Source: CAVZQN01 sp963837395 (GTDB lineage Bacteria > Acidobacteriota > HRBIN11 > JAKEFK01). Taken from it: a stretch of 64,000 nt of DNA. Below, piece by piece: positions 27,510 through 35,517 of the stretch (its first letter is position 1; each line of letters begins with the position of its first letter). The stretch spans positions 1,488,001 to 1,552,000 of the forward strand of contig CAWINI010000004.1 in assembly GCA_963837395.1 (NCBI GenBank), written 5' to 3'. The position numbers were made by a program, and so were the translations under genes. The notes beneath the pieces are model-generated. The model was not told where the DNA came from. It made no database searches and saw nothing but the letters and a program-made list of their open reading frames with translations.

Positions 27510-27555
27510 CACCTATATGAACAAGGATGATTCACCTATATGAACAAAGATGATT
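27510..27555 (+). repeat. 23-bp tandem duplication over a start codon
   Basis: Two 23-base units (27510-27532 and 27533-27555) with one mismatch, each containing TATATGAACAA. The first copy opens an 8-codon frame whose TGA overlaps the ATG of the real gene (ATGA at 27540-27543). Confidence 0.85.
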
Positions 27556-28208
27556 CACCAACTGACAACCAGCACCCGGTTGTTGAATACGAACAGCGTT
27601 TAAAGAATGGTACAGATTTTTGGGTTCAAGAAGCCAGTGATTTTTTTCAACAGAAGAGCTCGGTCCATAACACCTTGAACGAGTTGGCTCTTTCATTAAA
27701 AGAATCAGGAATTCCCTACGCCGTTGTAGGAGCACTGGCACTTGGGCAACAGGGTTTTTTGCGAGCGACTGTCGATATTGACATCTTGTTGACTCCTGAG
27801 GGTTTGGAGAAATTCAGAACTAAGTTTGAAGGCAAAGGATATGTTGGCGCTTTTGCAGGCTCAAAAAAGAGTTTTCGATCTTCATCAACTGGAGTCAGAA
27901 TTGATGTGCTGTTAACCGGCGAATATCCTGGCGATGGAAAGCCAAAGGCTGTTGCTTTTCCTGATCCTGCAAAGGCATCTTTCGAAAGTCATGGGATCAG
28001 CTTCCTAACGTTAGAAAATTTGATTGAGTTAAAGCTCGCTTCAGGAATTTCTGCTCAACACCGAATCCGTGATCTTGCGGACATCCAGGATCTAATCCGG
28101 GAAGCGAAACTTCCGTTAGACCTGGCCGAGAACCTTAATGAAAGCGTCCGTACCGCTTATAGAGATTTATGGCAAAAGGCTCAAGTCTCCGACCCTCTCC
28201 AAGGTTAA
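27540..28208 (+). CDS. Nucleotidyltransferase-fold protein (AbiEii/DUF6036-like)
   Basis: A 222-residue protein with the polymerase-beta nucleotidyltransferase pattern: A-V-V-G-A-L-A-L-G (G64) then R-A-T-V-D-I-D-I-L with D79 and D81, and later G-V-R-I-D-V-L-L for the third acidic residue. Relatives serve as toxins of AbiE/MNT-type pairs or as stand-alone enzymes. No antitoxin is evident beside it, and the upstream neighbour is divergent. No good ribosome-binding site is seen. A group II intron lies in opposite orientation 24 bp after its stop. Confidence 0.75.
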   Translation: MNKDDSPTDNQHPVVEYEQRLKNGTDFWVQEASDFFQQKSSVHNTLNELALSLKESGIPYAVVGALALGQQGFLRATVDIDILLTPEGLEKFRTKFEGKGYVGAFAGSKKSFRSSSTGVRIDVLLTGEYPGDGKPKAVAFPDPAKASFESHGISFLTLENLIELKLASGISAQHRIRDLADIQDLIREAKLPLDLAENLNESVRTAYRDLWQKAQVSDPLQG

Positions 28209-28270
28209 AGCTCAGCGTCTTTGTCGTAAAAATCGAGTAGGAGGTGAGGTTACCCCCACCGTCCTCTCAC

Positions 28271-28302
28271 ACCACCGTACGTACGGTTCCGTATACGGCG
28301 GT
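28271..28302 (-). ncRNA. Group II intron domain V
   Basis: ACCGCCGTA pairs with TACGGTGGT (one G-U), enclosing an upper stem TACG/CGTA with loop GAAC and a CG bulge. The size and layout fit the catalytic domain V; domain VI follows and runs to the 3' end at 28232. The RT stop codon directly abuts it. Confidence 0.8.
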
Positions 28303-29340
28303 TCATATTGTAAGTTGAATCCGTTTCACTTGATCAAGCAGTGACACAAGTCCAAGTGTATCAAAGTACTTTTTGGGAAAAGCTTCGTTCATGTGTGATG
28401 CTCCGGCATTCCACCATGGGCCTCGCCCGTTGGTAGCCGATTTCCACGCACGGACTTCACTGATTCCTTGCTTCATCAGACTCTTGGCTCGTTTAGGGTA
28501 TCGCTTCCACTGTCGCCAGAGCACACAACGCAGTCTTCGGCGTATCCAGCCATCGAGTGCATCAAACGTACTCTTGACATTAGCCAGTGAAAAGTAATTT
28601 ACCCATCCTAGCAACACTGGTTTGAGTTCTTTGATGAACCGTCCAAGATTGCGTCCACGTCCCTTGCGGAATAATTCCTTCAGCTTCGCTTTAAAACGTT
28701 GAACGCTTTCGGCTGCAACTTTCAATCGCGGCTGTTTGTCCCACGTCATGCTATAACTTAGAAACTTCCGCTTCCACGGACGATCAACAGCACTCTTTTC
28801 CGCATTCACTTTCAACTTCAACCTGTTCTGCAAGTATTGAGTCAATGTTGCCATTACTCTTTCTGCTGCTCGCTTTGACTTCACATATACGTTACAGTCA
28901 TCTGCGAAACGACAGAATCGATGGCCCCTGCGCTCCAGTTCTTTATCCAGATCATCAAGCAAGATGTTGGAAAGCAGAGGCGATAACGGTCCGCCTTGTG
29001 GAGTTCCCTCACTTCGTGGCAAAACCAGTCCTCCTTTCATCATCCCCGCTTGCAGATACCTCCGGATCAATTTCAGTATCCGTTTGTCTTTGACCTTGCG
29101 CGACACTCGTGCCATCAACACATCATGGTTGACTCGGTCAAAGAACTTTTCCATATCAATATCTACCACCCATCTCCTTCCTTCCGCTACATACCGCCGT
29201 GCTTGACGCACCGCTTGATGCGCGCTTCGGTTGGGTCTGAACCCGTAGCTTGATTCAGAAAATCCTGGATCAAAGATCGGTTGCAGTACCTGATGAATTG
29301 CCTGCTGTATCAGCCGATCAACCACTGTAGGAATGCCCAA
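28303..29340 (-). CDS. ltrA: Group II intron reverse transcriptase/maturase, main part
   Basis: Retroviral-type RT with Y-G-F-R-P-N-R-S-A-H, V-D-I-D-M-E-K-F-F-D, GTPQGGPLSPLLSNI, and the catalytic FADD (usual YADD). The maturase domain X follows (KLKELFRKGRGR...LLGWVNYF) and the protein ends without an HNH domain, as in class C. The in-frame ATG is inside the conserved I-P-T-V-V-D-R-L block, so the true start is upstream in the N-terminal fragment. A single extra A in the run 29339-29341 separates the two. Confidence 0.92.
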   Translation of the reverse strand: MGIPTVVDRLIQQAIHQVLQPIFDPGFSESSYGFRPNRSAHQAVRQARRYVAEGRRWVVDIDMEKFFDRVNHDVLMARVSRKVKDKRILKLIRRYLQAGMMKGGLVLPRSEGTPQGGPLSPLLSNILLDDLDKELERRGHRFCRFADDCNVYVKSKRAAERVMATLTQYLQNRLKLKVNAEKSAVDRPWKRKFLSYSMTWDKQPRLKVAAESVQRFKAKLKELFRKGRGRNLGRFIKELKPVLLGWVNYFSLANVKSTFDALDGWIRRRLRCVLWRQWKRYPKRAKSLMKQGISEVRAWKSATNGRGPWWNAGASHMNEAFPKKYFDTLGLVSLLDQVKRIQLTI

Positions 29341-29707
29341 ATTGGCGCACTCCTTTTCCTCCGGGCTTTGGAATCTCTACTCCGCGTACCGCTTGTGGTT
29401 GATATCTTCCTTCCAGCAGCTCTACTTTGATTGCCAACCAGTGCTCACGTAAATATGGACGCAGTTCTTCTACTGCTAGCTTATCAATTCCGGCCGATCC
29501 TGCGTTACCCTCTACTCTGTGCAAGCCTGCAAACATGTTCTCGCGTTCGACCACCGCTTCCATTAAATGATTCGTTTCATGGATTGAGTTTCCTCTCCTT
29601 GCCGTGGCTTTCGACACCCTCTCCCGCTGCTTTCGAGCATTCCGTGCACTACCGCCCGCGGGCGCTCCGGGTTTTTCACCCCCCACATCTGCGTCTTTTG
29701 TCACCAT
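29318..29707 (-). CDS. ltrA: Group II intron reverse transcriptase, N-terminal fragment
   Basis: Carries the RT-0/RT-1 region: N-A-G-S-A-G-I-D-K-L-A-V-E, then P-K-P-G-G-K-G-V-R-Q-F-G, where the frame is lost. Deleting one A at 29339-29341 gives G-V-R-Q-L-G-I-P-T-V-V-D and joins it to the main part, making an enzyme of about 465 residues. The first ~40 residues are basic and poorly conserved, so the ATG at 29707 may not be the real start. Confidence 0.88.
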   Translation of the reverse strand: MVTKDADVGGEKPGAPAGGSARNARKQRERVSKATARRGNSIHETNHLMEAVVERENMFAGLHRVEGNAGSAGIDKLAVEELRPYLREHWLAIKVELLEGRYQPQAVRGVEIPKPGGKGVRQFGHSYSG

Positions 29708-30124
29708 CGAAATTCGAGGCTCTCTCCTTTACAACACGTTCGGTCCTTCGATCGGGTCGATTCAATCTACTATGACCTCGGCTGACTTCTGCTTGTTCTT
29801 TCCAAAGTCTCTCAACCTCGGTAGCTCTACTTTATTAGCAAACAAACAGATCTCCCCGGGTATTGCGCACACTCCTTCACGCTTATGCCTGCCGCATCTA
29901 CGACCATCGCTTCCGTGCAGGTACCGGACTTTGAAGATATTGGCCTTCTCATCCGCGGTGATTCGCCTTTTATGCGGTTTCTGTTCGTCAAGCCAGCGCC
30001 TTGCCTGCGGCTTCCTTCAGATTTCATCTCGCGATGAACACCCTTGCCGTCCGGCTAACAGTTCCCCCTGCCGGGTCTGTAAAGAACTTTCATCTTCAAG
30101 AGTGTGCGCCCTGCCGGGCGCACC

Positions 30125-30157
30125 AAAAAAAAGGCGGTCGGAGGGGTTGACCGCCTT
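30125..30157 (-). terminator. Terminator of the LytTR regulator gene and intron target site
   Basis: On the minus strand AAGGCGGTC and GACCGCCTT flank AACCCCTCC... with a GGCGGTC/GACCGCC stem, followed by eight T. The intron's first base is one base beyond the T-run. Confidence 0.9.
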
Positions 30158-30202
30158 CAGATTCTCTCTTCTAGGAATGAGCCATAAGGCTCGAATCAGT
30201 AC

Positions 30203-31078
30203 TCAAGATTGTCTCGTTGCTTTGCCTGTTAATTGCTGAAGCTTTTCCTTGCGACGCAAAATTAACTGTGTTCCATCATGTAACGTCACACGATAATTTC
30301 CGTGAGTTGATGGCTCCAGCCAGCGCACACGATCCACATTTACGATTGTTGATCGATGAATGCGCACAAATTTTTCGGGATCCAATTCCGATTCCAATGA
30401 ACTAATCGAAGCGCGGATCACATGAGATTGCGTTCCGGTATGCAATCGAACGCTGTTTCCTTCTGCTTCAATGTAATCAATTTCATCGGCCTTTAAAAAA
30501 AATACCTTTTTGCCGGTGCGGATCGCAATTCTGCCTAGATCCCTTTTTTCTTCAGGTCCTTTTTCCTTACGGATTTGAGCTTTGGCCCGGCGCATGGCCT
30601 TACGAAAACGATCCGGTCCGAACGGCTTCAATAAATAATCCAGCGCTGAAACTTCAAATGCACGTAATGCATATCGATCAAATGCGGTTACGAAAATTAC
30701 AGCAGGGGTAAGATCATTTGGAATGGACTCTAATAACGAGAATCCATCAATTTCAGGAAGATGGATATCAAGAATGATGAGATCAGGTGACATAGTTCGG
30801 ATGGATGCTAATGCATCTTCCCCGGTTTCACATTCACCAATAATTTCGACTTCCGAATCATCTCCTAACATTTCACGGACGCGTTTTCGCGCTATGCGAT
30901 CCGCATCTATAATCAACACTCGAATCTTGCCAGGATTAATTCGGTCCAGAACTCCAAGATCGCCGCGTTGCACATTCAAAGGTACCCTCAACACTACTTC
31001 CCCGTTGGGGTTTGCCTTACTTTGATTCTGGTAATAGGAGCGCATGTCAGTTTCAGGTCTGCCAGTAAAGTACTTCAT
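30203..31078 (-). CDS. LytTR-family response regulator
   Basis: A 291-residue regulator: receiver domain about 48-165 with the phospho-acceptor in PDLIILDIHLPEIDG, conserved K in D-Y-L-L-K-P-F, then a LytTR DNA-binding domain (I-D-Y-I-E-A-E-G-N-S-V ... F-V-R-I-H-R-S-T-I-V-N). The frame is open to 31192, but the ATG at 31078 has GGAG seven bases upstream, so I use it. No sensor kinase is adjacent. Its terminator was the insertion site of the group II intron. Confidence 0.9.
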   Translation of the reverse strand: MKYFTGRPETDMRSYYQNQSKANPNGEVVLRVPLNVQRGDLGVLDRINPGKIRVLIIDADRIARKRVREMLGDDSEVEIIGECETGEDALASIRTMSPDLIILDIHLPEIDGFSLLESIPNDLTPAVIFVTAFDRYALRAFEVSALDYLLKPFGPDRFRKAMRRAKAQIRKEKGPEEKRDLGRIAIRTGKKVFFLKADEIDYIEAEGNSVRLHTGTQSHVIRASISSLESELDPEKFVRIHRSTIVNVDRVRWLEPSTHGNYRVTLHDGTQLILRRKEKLQQLTGKATRQS

Positions 31079-31213
31079 CGCAAAACTCCAACGGATCTGA
31101 AGTTCGCACCTACAACCGTGAAAAAAATAAAATCCGAGTCCACTAATTAAATACGCTTCAGAGGAGCGAGAAGTTCCAAATCTTGTCTCCAATTAGTAAG
31201 ACTACGGATCAAG

Positions 31214-32466
31214 CTAAAAATTCCAGTAATATGTGAACTTCACCATAAAAATGTTGTCCGATGGCAAATTCCAGATGTCTCCCAGTGACTGCCGAAATTG
31301 GAAATCACCATTGGGGGTATCTTCTTGTCGAGATTGAGTCCAAACAAAATAAAGTGTTGAACCCGGCTTATATTCCCAGCGCAAAACAGCATTTCCGCGT
31401 AAAGATTTAAAGTTGAAGTCCGGATTATCAAATTCAACCGGCAACCCAGGGCCCGGACCATCTGGATCAATTACGTATGTATCTCCATCGAAGCTGATGA
31501 TTCCAGTCTGCTGATAATGATTGAAAGAAAAAGTTCGCGGTGCAGCAAGCTCTTTGAAATCTGCATAGCTGCCTGATGAAATCAGGGGCTGACCATAAAG
31601 CTGCAAACTAAGAGTTGGTGAGAAAGTCCAATTTAATCGCAAACCTGCTGAAAATGTTTTCTGATCTAATTCACCAAAAACATATCGTTTGCCATATGTA
31701 AAATCTGCTGAAGGATCATCATAAGTATCGATGTATTGAGCAGGAATCAGGCTGTATTCATATCTTGGTTCGATGCCGACTGAAATATTGCTTGAAGGTT
31801 TGTATTCCAAACTTGCGCCACCTGCGCGAAAACGTTGGGTATCAGCTTCGTAGGAACTGAAGTTAGCACCATATACCCATTTTTTTCGAGCGTCTGAATT
31901 CAAAGAAATATTTGTTTCAAAACCAGGAAGATTCAAACTTGATGGACCACCACGAGTGAGAGAGTTGTTAATCGTTTCCTCAGGATTAGAGGCAACTGAT
32001 GATTCCAGGGTGTAATAATTGTTGAATTCGATACGATTTCGAATCCAAACTCCATTCCATGTATCGTTTAAATCAAAGTCATAACTACGAAATACCGCTG
32101 CGAGTACGTCAAAGTACCGAAAATATTTTCCAGGAACAGTCCACTTATAGCCGGCGCCCACATGACCATTGATTTGATCCGCGCGAAACATGAATCCAAC
32201 ATCGTTCACATCAAATCCTGGTGAAATGAATCCAATAGCAGAATTAAGAAGCACGTTGCCTTTTTCTTTATTCACTGTCACACGTCCGATCGATCCACTT
32301 AGCGATGTCGCATTCGGATCCACGTTTAAATAATCTTGATCAGGACGTTGAAAATAATGACGTGACCCTTCTTGCAAGTCAGTGATTCGAGCTTCATTTC
32401 CATTCACTCGTGATGCGGCAGTGAATCCGGTGATCACCCAATTTTTTTCGTCATCCAGGAAGGTCC
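31214..32466 (-). CDS. DUF5916 outer-membrane protein, C-terminal part (frameshifted)
   Basis: Continues the protein encoded upstream from F-L-D-D-E-K-N-W-V onward with barrel-like alternating sequence and ends F-M-V-K-F-T-Y-Y-W-N-F, a terminal Phe as expected for an outer-membrane barrel. The open frame reaches 32608, but that extension is out of the true frame. The break lies at 32465-32467, where one extra base (GG or C on the coding strand) shifts the reading. Confidence 0.85.
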
Positions 32467-33860
32467 GAACCATCAACTCCGAAAACCAAAGCGCTGCTGT
32501 TGATTTGATCGCGAAGTGTATCATCCTTAAAACTTCTGCTTGCGATAGTTGTGATAAATCCCAGACCCTGTTTACCTGAATTGAATTCCCGTTGCACACG
32601 CGAAACATCGTAATAACTCAAAGGCTCCACTTCTTGTTCCCAAATCGTACCGGCGTTGGAGAATTGCCCGAATTCACGGCCTGTAAATGCATGCATTGTT
32701 CCTAAATTCCAGTTCGCCAATTTACCGGTTAACTTCATAGCAGTTAAAATTCTGGTGCCATCTGGAACTTCTTGAAATTCAACATCATCTAACTCGCCTT
32801 GTGGGGGTCTTCCAATACGACGGCTGTAAAAAATATCAGGACCCCACCAGTTGAATCCCCAATAATCTGATGCTCCGCCTTCACCAAAAGTAAAAATGCT
32901 GGAGCCTTCAACAAAAAATGGCCGCTTCTCCGGATAAAATGTTTCAACATCACTCAAGTTCACAACTGCTGGATCTACTTCAACCTGTCCGAAATCAGGA
33001 TTCACGGTTGCATTCAAAGTCAAATTCGTTCCAAGACCGATCTTTGCATCTCCGCCGAAACCCGGATCGAAATCGGCTCCATTGTTGAAAGGATCACCGG
33101 CTTCATTCTGAAAAAACTCACCGCGTGATGTTAGGTATGGAATTACTTCTAAGGTACGTTTGGGTTTGATGTTTTCGATTCCAACAAGATCAGGAAATCT
33201 TGAAACAAAACCACTTCCGTTTTTTGGAGTGTAAGCAAGATAATCGTTTTCATTCTTTCTTGAGATTGTTCGCTTAAAATTAATGCCCCAGGTGTAATGA
33301 TCGGTTTGAGTAAAACGAAGCTGAGAATATGGAATACGAATTTCAGCGGTCCATCCTTTATCATCAAGCGTAGCTTTGCCTTCCCAAACACCATCCCAGG
33401 AAGAATCATTCCAGCTGTCATTCATCAATGTTCCATCGTATTGAGTTCCTGATGCATTGATGCCGAAGTAATAACCGGTGCGGCCATCATGATATGGATC
33501 GATGTAGACATAAAATGAATCGGAGGTAAGAGCTACATCTTTTCTTCCAAGACGTGCTTCAATCTTTGAAGGCTCTGAATCCAACATCCGTGCGCCGAAA
33601 TAAATTGCATCATCATCGTACAAAATATCCACGAGCGTCTTTTCAGTTGGTTCTGTCCCTTCTTTAGGATCTGCTTGAACAAAATTTGAGATCGCGTAAA
33701 TATCTTTCCATTCTGATTCCGAAAGTTTGCCGTCTAACGATATTTTGTCCTTAGCTCGCACTGCCAGGACCGGTTTTTGATTTGGTGCTGCGGTTTCTGT
33801 AAATGCTTTGCCTGATAAAATCGCTAACAGAATCACGATGATGTATATGATTTGTTTCAT
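32451..33860 (-). CDS. DUF5916 protein with CBM9-like domain, N-terminal part (frameshifted)
   Basis: Signal peptide about 1-20, then a CBM9-like sugar-binding domain (I-S-L-D-G-K-L-S-E-S-E-W, about 38-210), then the DUF5916 region with N-P-D-F-G-Q-V-E-V-D-P and F-Y-P-E-K-R-P-F-F-V-E-G. Reading ends after A-L-V-F-G-V-D-G. With one base removed near 32466 the protein is about 885 residues long. A second, intact member is encoded at 38774-41035. Function unknown; surface glycan handling is plausible. Confidence 0.88.
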   Translation of the reverse strand: MKQIIYIIVILLAILSGKAFTETAAPNQKPVLAVRAKDKISLDGKLSESEWKDIYAISNFVQADPKEGTEPTEKTLVDILYDDDAIYFGARMLDSEPSKIEARLGRKDVALTSDSFYVYIDPYHDGRTGYYFGINASGTQYDGTLMNDSWNDSSWDGVWEGKATLDDKGWTAEIRIPYSQLRFTQTDHYTWGINFKRTISRKNENDYLAYTPKNGSGFVSRFPDLVGIENIKPKRTLEVIPYLTSRGEFFQNEAGDPFNNGADFDPGFGGDAKIGLGTNLTLNATVNPDFGQVEVDPAVVNLSDVETFYPEKRPFFVEGSSIFTFGEGGASDYWGFNWWGPDIFYSRRIGRPPQGELDDVEFQEVPDGTRILTAMKLTGKLANWNLGTMHAFTGREFGQFSNAGTIWEQEVEPLSYYDVSRVQREFNSGKQGLGFITTIASRSFKDDTLRDQINSSALVFGVDGSDLPG

Positions 33861-33961
33861 GGACGCTTTCCTGAATACCTGAGACCAGCAGGTACCTTAG
33901 AAGGTTTATCCCGCTACAGGTTAGACGGATAGCGTCCTTGTGAGGATTACAGAAAAAAATC

Positions 33962-34013
33962 TGGGGCGCGGGCCTCCGTGCCCGCGATTCGGCGGGCAGG
34001 GACGCCCGCCCCA
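33962..34013. repeat. GC-rich intergenic repeat family B, copy 3
   Basis: GGGGCGCGGGCCTCCGTGCC and GGCGGGCAGGGACGCCCGCC separated by a short spacer; nearly the same halves as copy 1 but with a shorter centre. It lies between the cyclophilin gene and the DUF5916 gene. Confidence 0.8.
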
Positions 34014-34023
34014 CTGGACAAAC

Positions 34024-34506
34024 TCACTCGATGGTGACTTTGGTCATCGTAACCGGTGTTTGAGGACGATCGCCGGGTTCAGTTGGAGTTGTAGCGATCG
34101 CATTCACCACATCTTGACCATCGGTCACTCTTCCGAAAATTGCGTATTTCGGAGGCAGCGGATAATCCACATGCATGATAAAGAATTGTGATCCATTGGT
34201 GTTCGGACCTGCATTTGCCATCGCAACGGTTCCGGCTTTATATCCGGTACGGTAAACATCGGAACCTTCATTGATTTCATCATCAAATTTGCCACCCCAT
34301 GCAGATTGACCACCACGGCCAGTTCCAGTGGGATCACCACCTTGAATCATGAATCCTTTGATTACTCGATGAAAAATGATGCCGTTATAGTAACCACGCT
34401 GTGCAAGCAAAATGAAATTCTCAGTGGTCTTTGGTGCATCCTGTTCCAGTAGTTCAATTCGAATTGTTCCTTTGTTTGTTTCGATTACTGCAGTTCTGTT
34501 AGCCAT
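34024..34506 (-). CDS. ppiB: Peptidyl-prolyl cis-trans isomerase, cyclophilin type
   Basis: A 160-residue cytoplasmic cyclophilin without a signal peptide. It catalyses proline isomerisation in folding. Typical motifs: F-H-R-V-I-K-G-F-M-I-Q-G-G-D-P, G-T-V-A-M-A-N-A-G-P-N-T-N-G-S-Q-F-F-I, and F-G-R-V-T-D-G. GGAAG precedes the ATG. It stands alone between repeat B3 and a divergent secreted protein gene. Confidence 0.95.
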   Translation of the reverse strand: MANRTAVIETNKGTIRIELLEQDAPKTTENFILLAQRGYYNGIIFHRVIKGFMIQGGDPTGTGRGGQSAWGGKFDDEINEGSDVYRTGYKAGTVAMANAGPNTNGSQFFIMHVDYPLPPKYAIFGRVTDGQDVVNAIATTPTEPGDRPQTPVTMTKVTIE

Positions 34507-34681
34507 GACTTCCTCACTTTCTATTGGTTTTTGTAAATGGATTGTTAATTATTGCAGTTCCATAAACTTTTTTCCAACATAAACCGTCTCTTATAACAGC
34601 TCTCTTTTACGGTTCACTGCGTGTGTCCGATTACGAACACCGCGCGATAGCAACCAGTAGCAACGTCCAGGAGGATGCGCT

Positions 34682-35431
34682 ATGAACCGCAAAGTGAGCG
34701 CAGGGCTCGCAAGCTTTCTTCTTCTAGTTTTGCTTCTATCAGCGCATGGGGAAATAGAAGCATTTATCCAAATTCAGAATCAACTATCAACTGATGTGAT
34801 TCCAGTTCTTTCCACAACAACTTCTTCACGTTCCTCGCAATTACTTCAATCACTGGAAAGGATTACCTGTCTTCAATTGGAAATTACTAATAGCTATATA
34901 AGAGTGAAAGAAGCTGAAAAGCTTCCGCTGTTATATGCAAGTTTGACAGGACCGTATCAAGTTGAAACACCGATCCATTCTGATCGGCGTTGTTCTTCAA
35001 CCGGCAGAGATTTATTGATATCAGCGATTCGAAGTTCAAATGTCTATAAGGTTCGTGAAAATAAACAAGCTGCTTTCGGAAGAGTTGCTGCCGGCGATTC
35101 GATTGAACTTGATTTCAGCGACTTCGGTGACATTGTGTATCGCGATGTTCCTCGCGAAGCTTTTGATATTGGAATGATCTTTCTTCACGAATTGGCACAT
35201 CGGCATTTGAGTCTGACAGACCCACGTAGAGATGAAATAAAAAAAGATAGTTTTGTGAAAGGTGAAACGGTTACATTCATTAATCAAATCGAACGTGAGC
35301 TCGGACTTCCGGAGCGACGACATTATGCTCCGGTAAAAATTCGATATATTGATGAGGCTCCGCATTGGGGAGTTTATTATGGACATGGCTCGGACCGGAT
35401 TGAGTTTGATCCGCGTTTCGGCTTTAAGTAA
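34682..35431 (+). CDS. Secreted protein with HExxH zinc-protease motif
   Basis: A 249-residue protein with a signal peptide (about 1-23). Residues 169-173 are H-E-L-A-H, followed by R-H-L-S-L-T-D-P-R-R-D-E, so a zincin-like metallopeptidase fold is plausible; the third ligand is not obvious. C63, C104 might form a disulfide. The start has a strong AGGAGG. I do not recognise the family, so activity is inferred from the motif only. Confidence 0.72.
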   Translation: MNRKVSAGLASFLLLVLLLSAHGEIEAFIQIQNQLSTDVIPVLSTTTSSRSSQLLQSLERITCLQLEITNSYIRVKEAEKLPLLYASLTGPYQVETPIHSDRRCSSTGRDLLISAIRSSNVYKVRENKQAAFGRVAAGDSIELDFSDFGDIVYRDVPREAFDIGMIFLHELAHRHLSLTDPRRDEIKKDSFVKGETVTFINQIERELGLPERRHYAPVKIRYIDEAPHWGVYYGHGSDRIEFDPRFGFK

Positions 35432-35439
35432 TAAAAATC

Positions 35440-35509
35440 ACCGCAGAGGTCGCTGAGATCGCAGAGCTAAAAGTTATTGATTCTCTGCGTACTCTGCGAT
35501 CTCTGCGGT
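35440..35509. repeat. Long hairpin of repeat family C between convergent genes
   Basis: A 27-base left arm (35440-35466, ACCGCAGAGGTCGCTGAGAT...) and a 27-base right arm (35483-35509) that are nearly exact complements, with a 16-base loop. It lies 8 bp from each facing stop codon and probably serves as a two-way transcription end. Confidence 0.75.
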
Positions 35510-35517
35510 AAGAAATT

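Larger units (their letters stand above)
28232..30123 (-). mobile_element. Group II intron, probably class C (IIC), complete
   Basis: On the minus strand the element starts GTGCGCCCGGCAGGG (30123) and ends CCTACTCGAT (28232), 1892 bp. It encodes a reverse transcriptase without an HNH endonuclease domain and has a domain V hairpin directly after the RT stop. It sits immediately behind a terminator hairpin plus T-run, the known target preference of IIC introns. The RT frame is broken once, so the intron may depend on a maturase made elsewhere, unless the break is a read error. Confidence 0.9.

Noticed and set aside
29604..30239. 211-codon plus-strand frame over the group II intron 5' region
   Set aside because: It covers the intron's structured RNA and terminator in antisense and shows no protein features.
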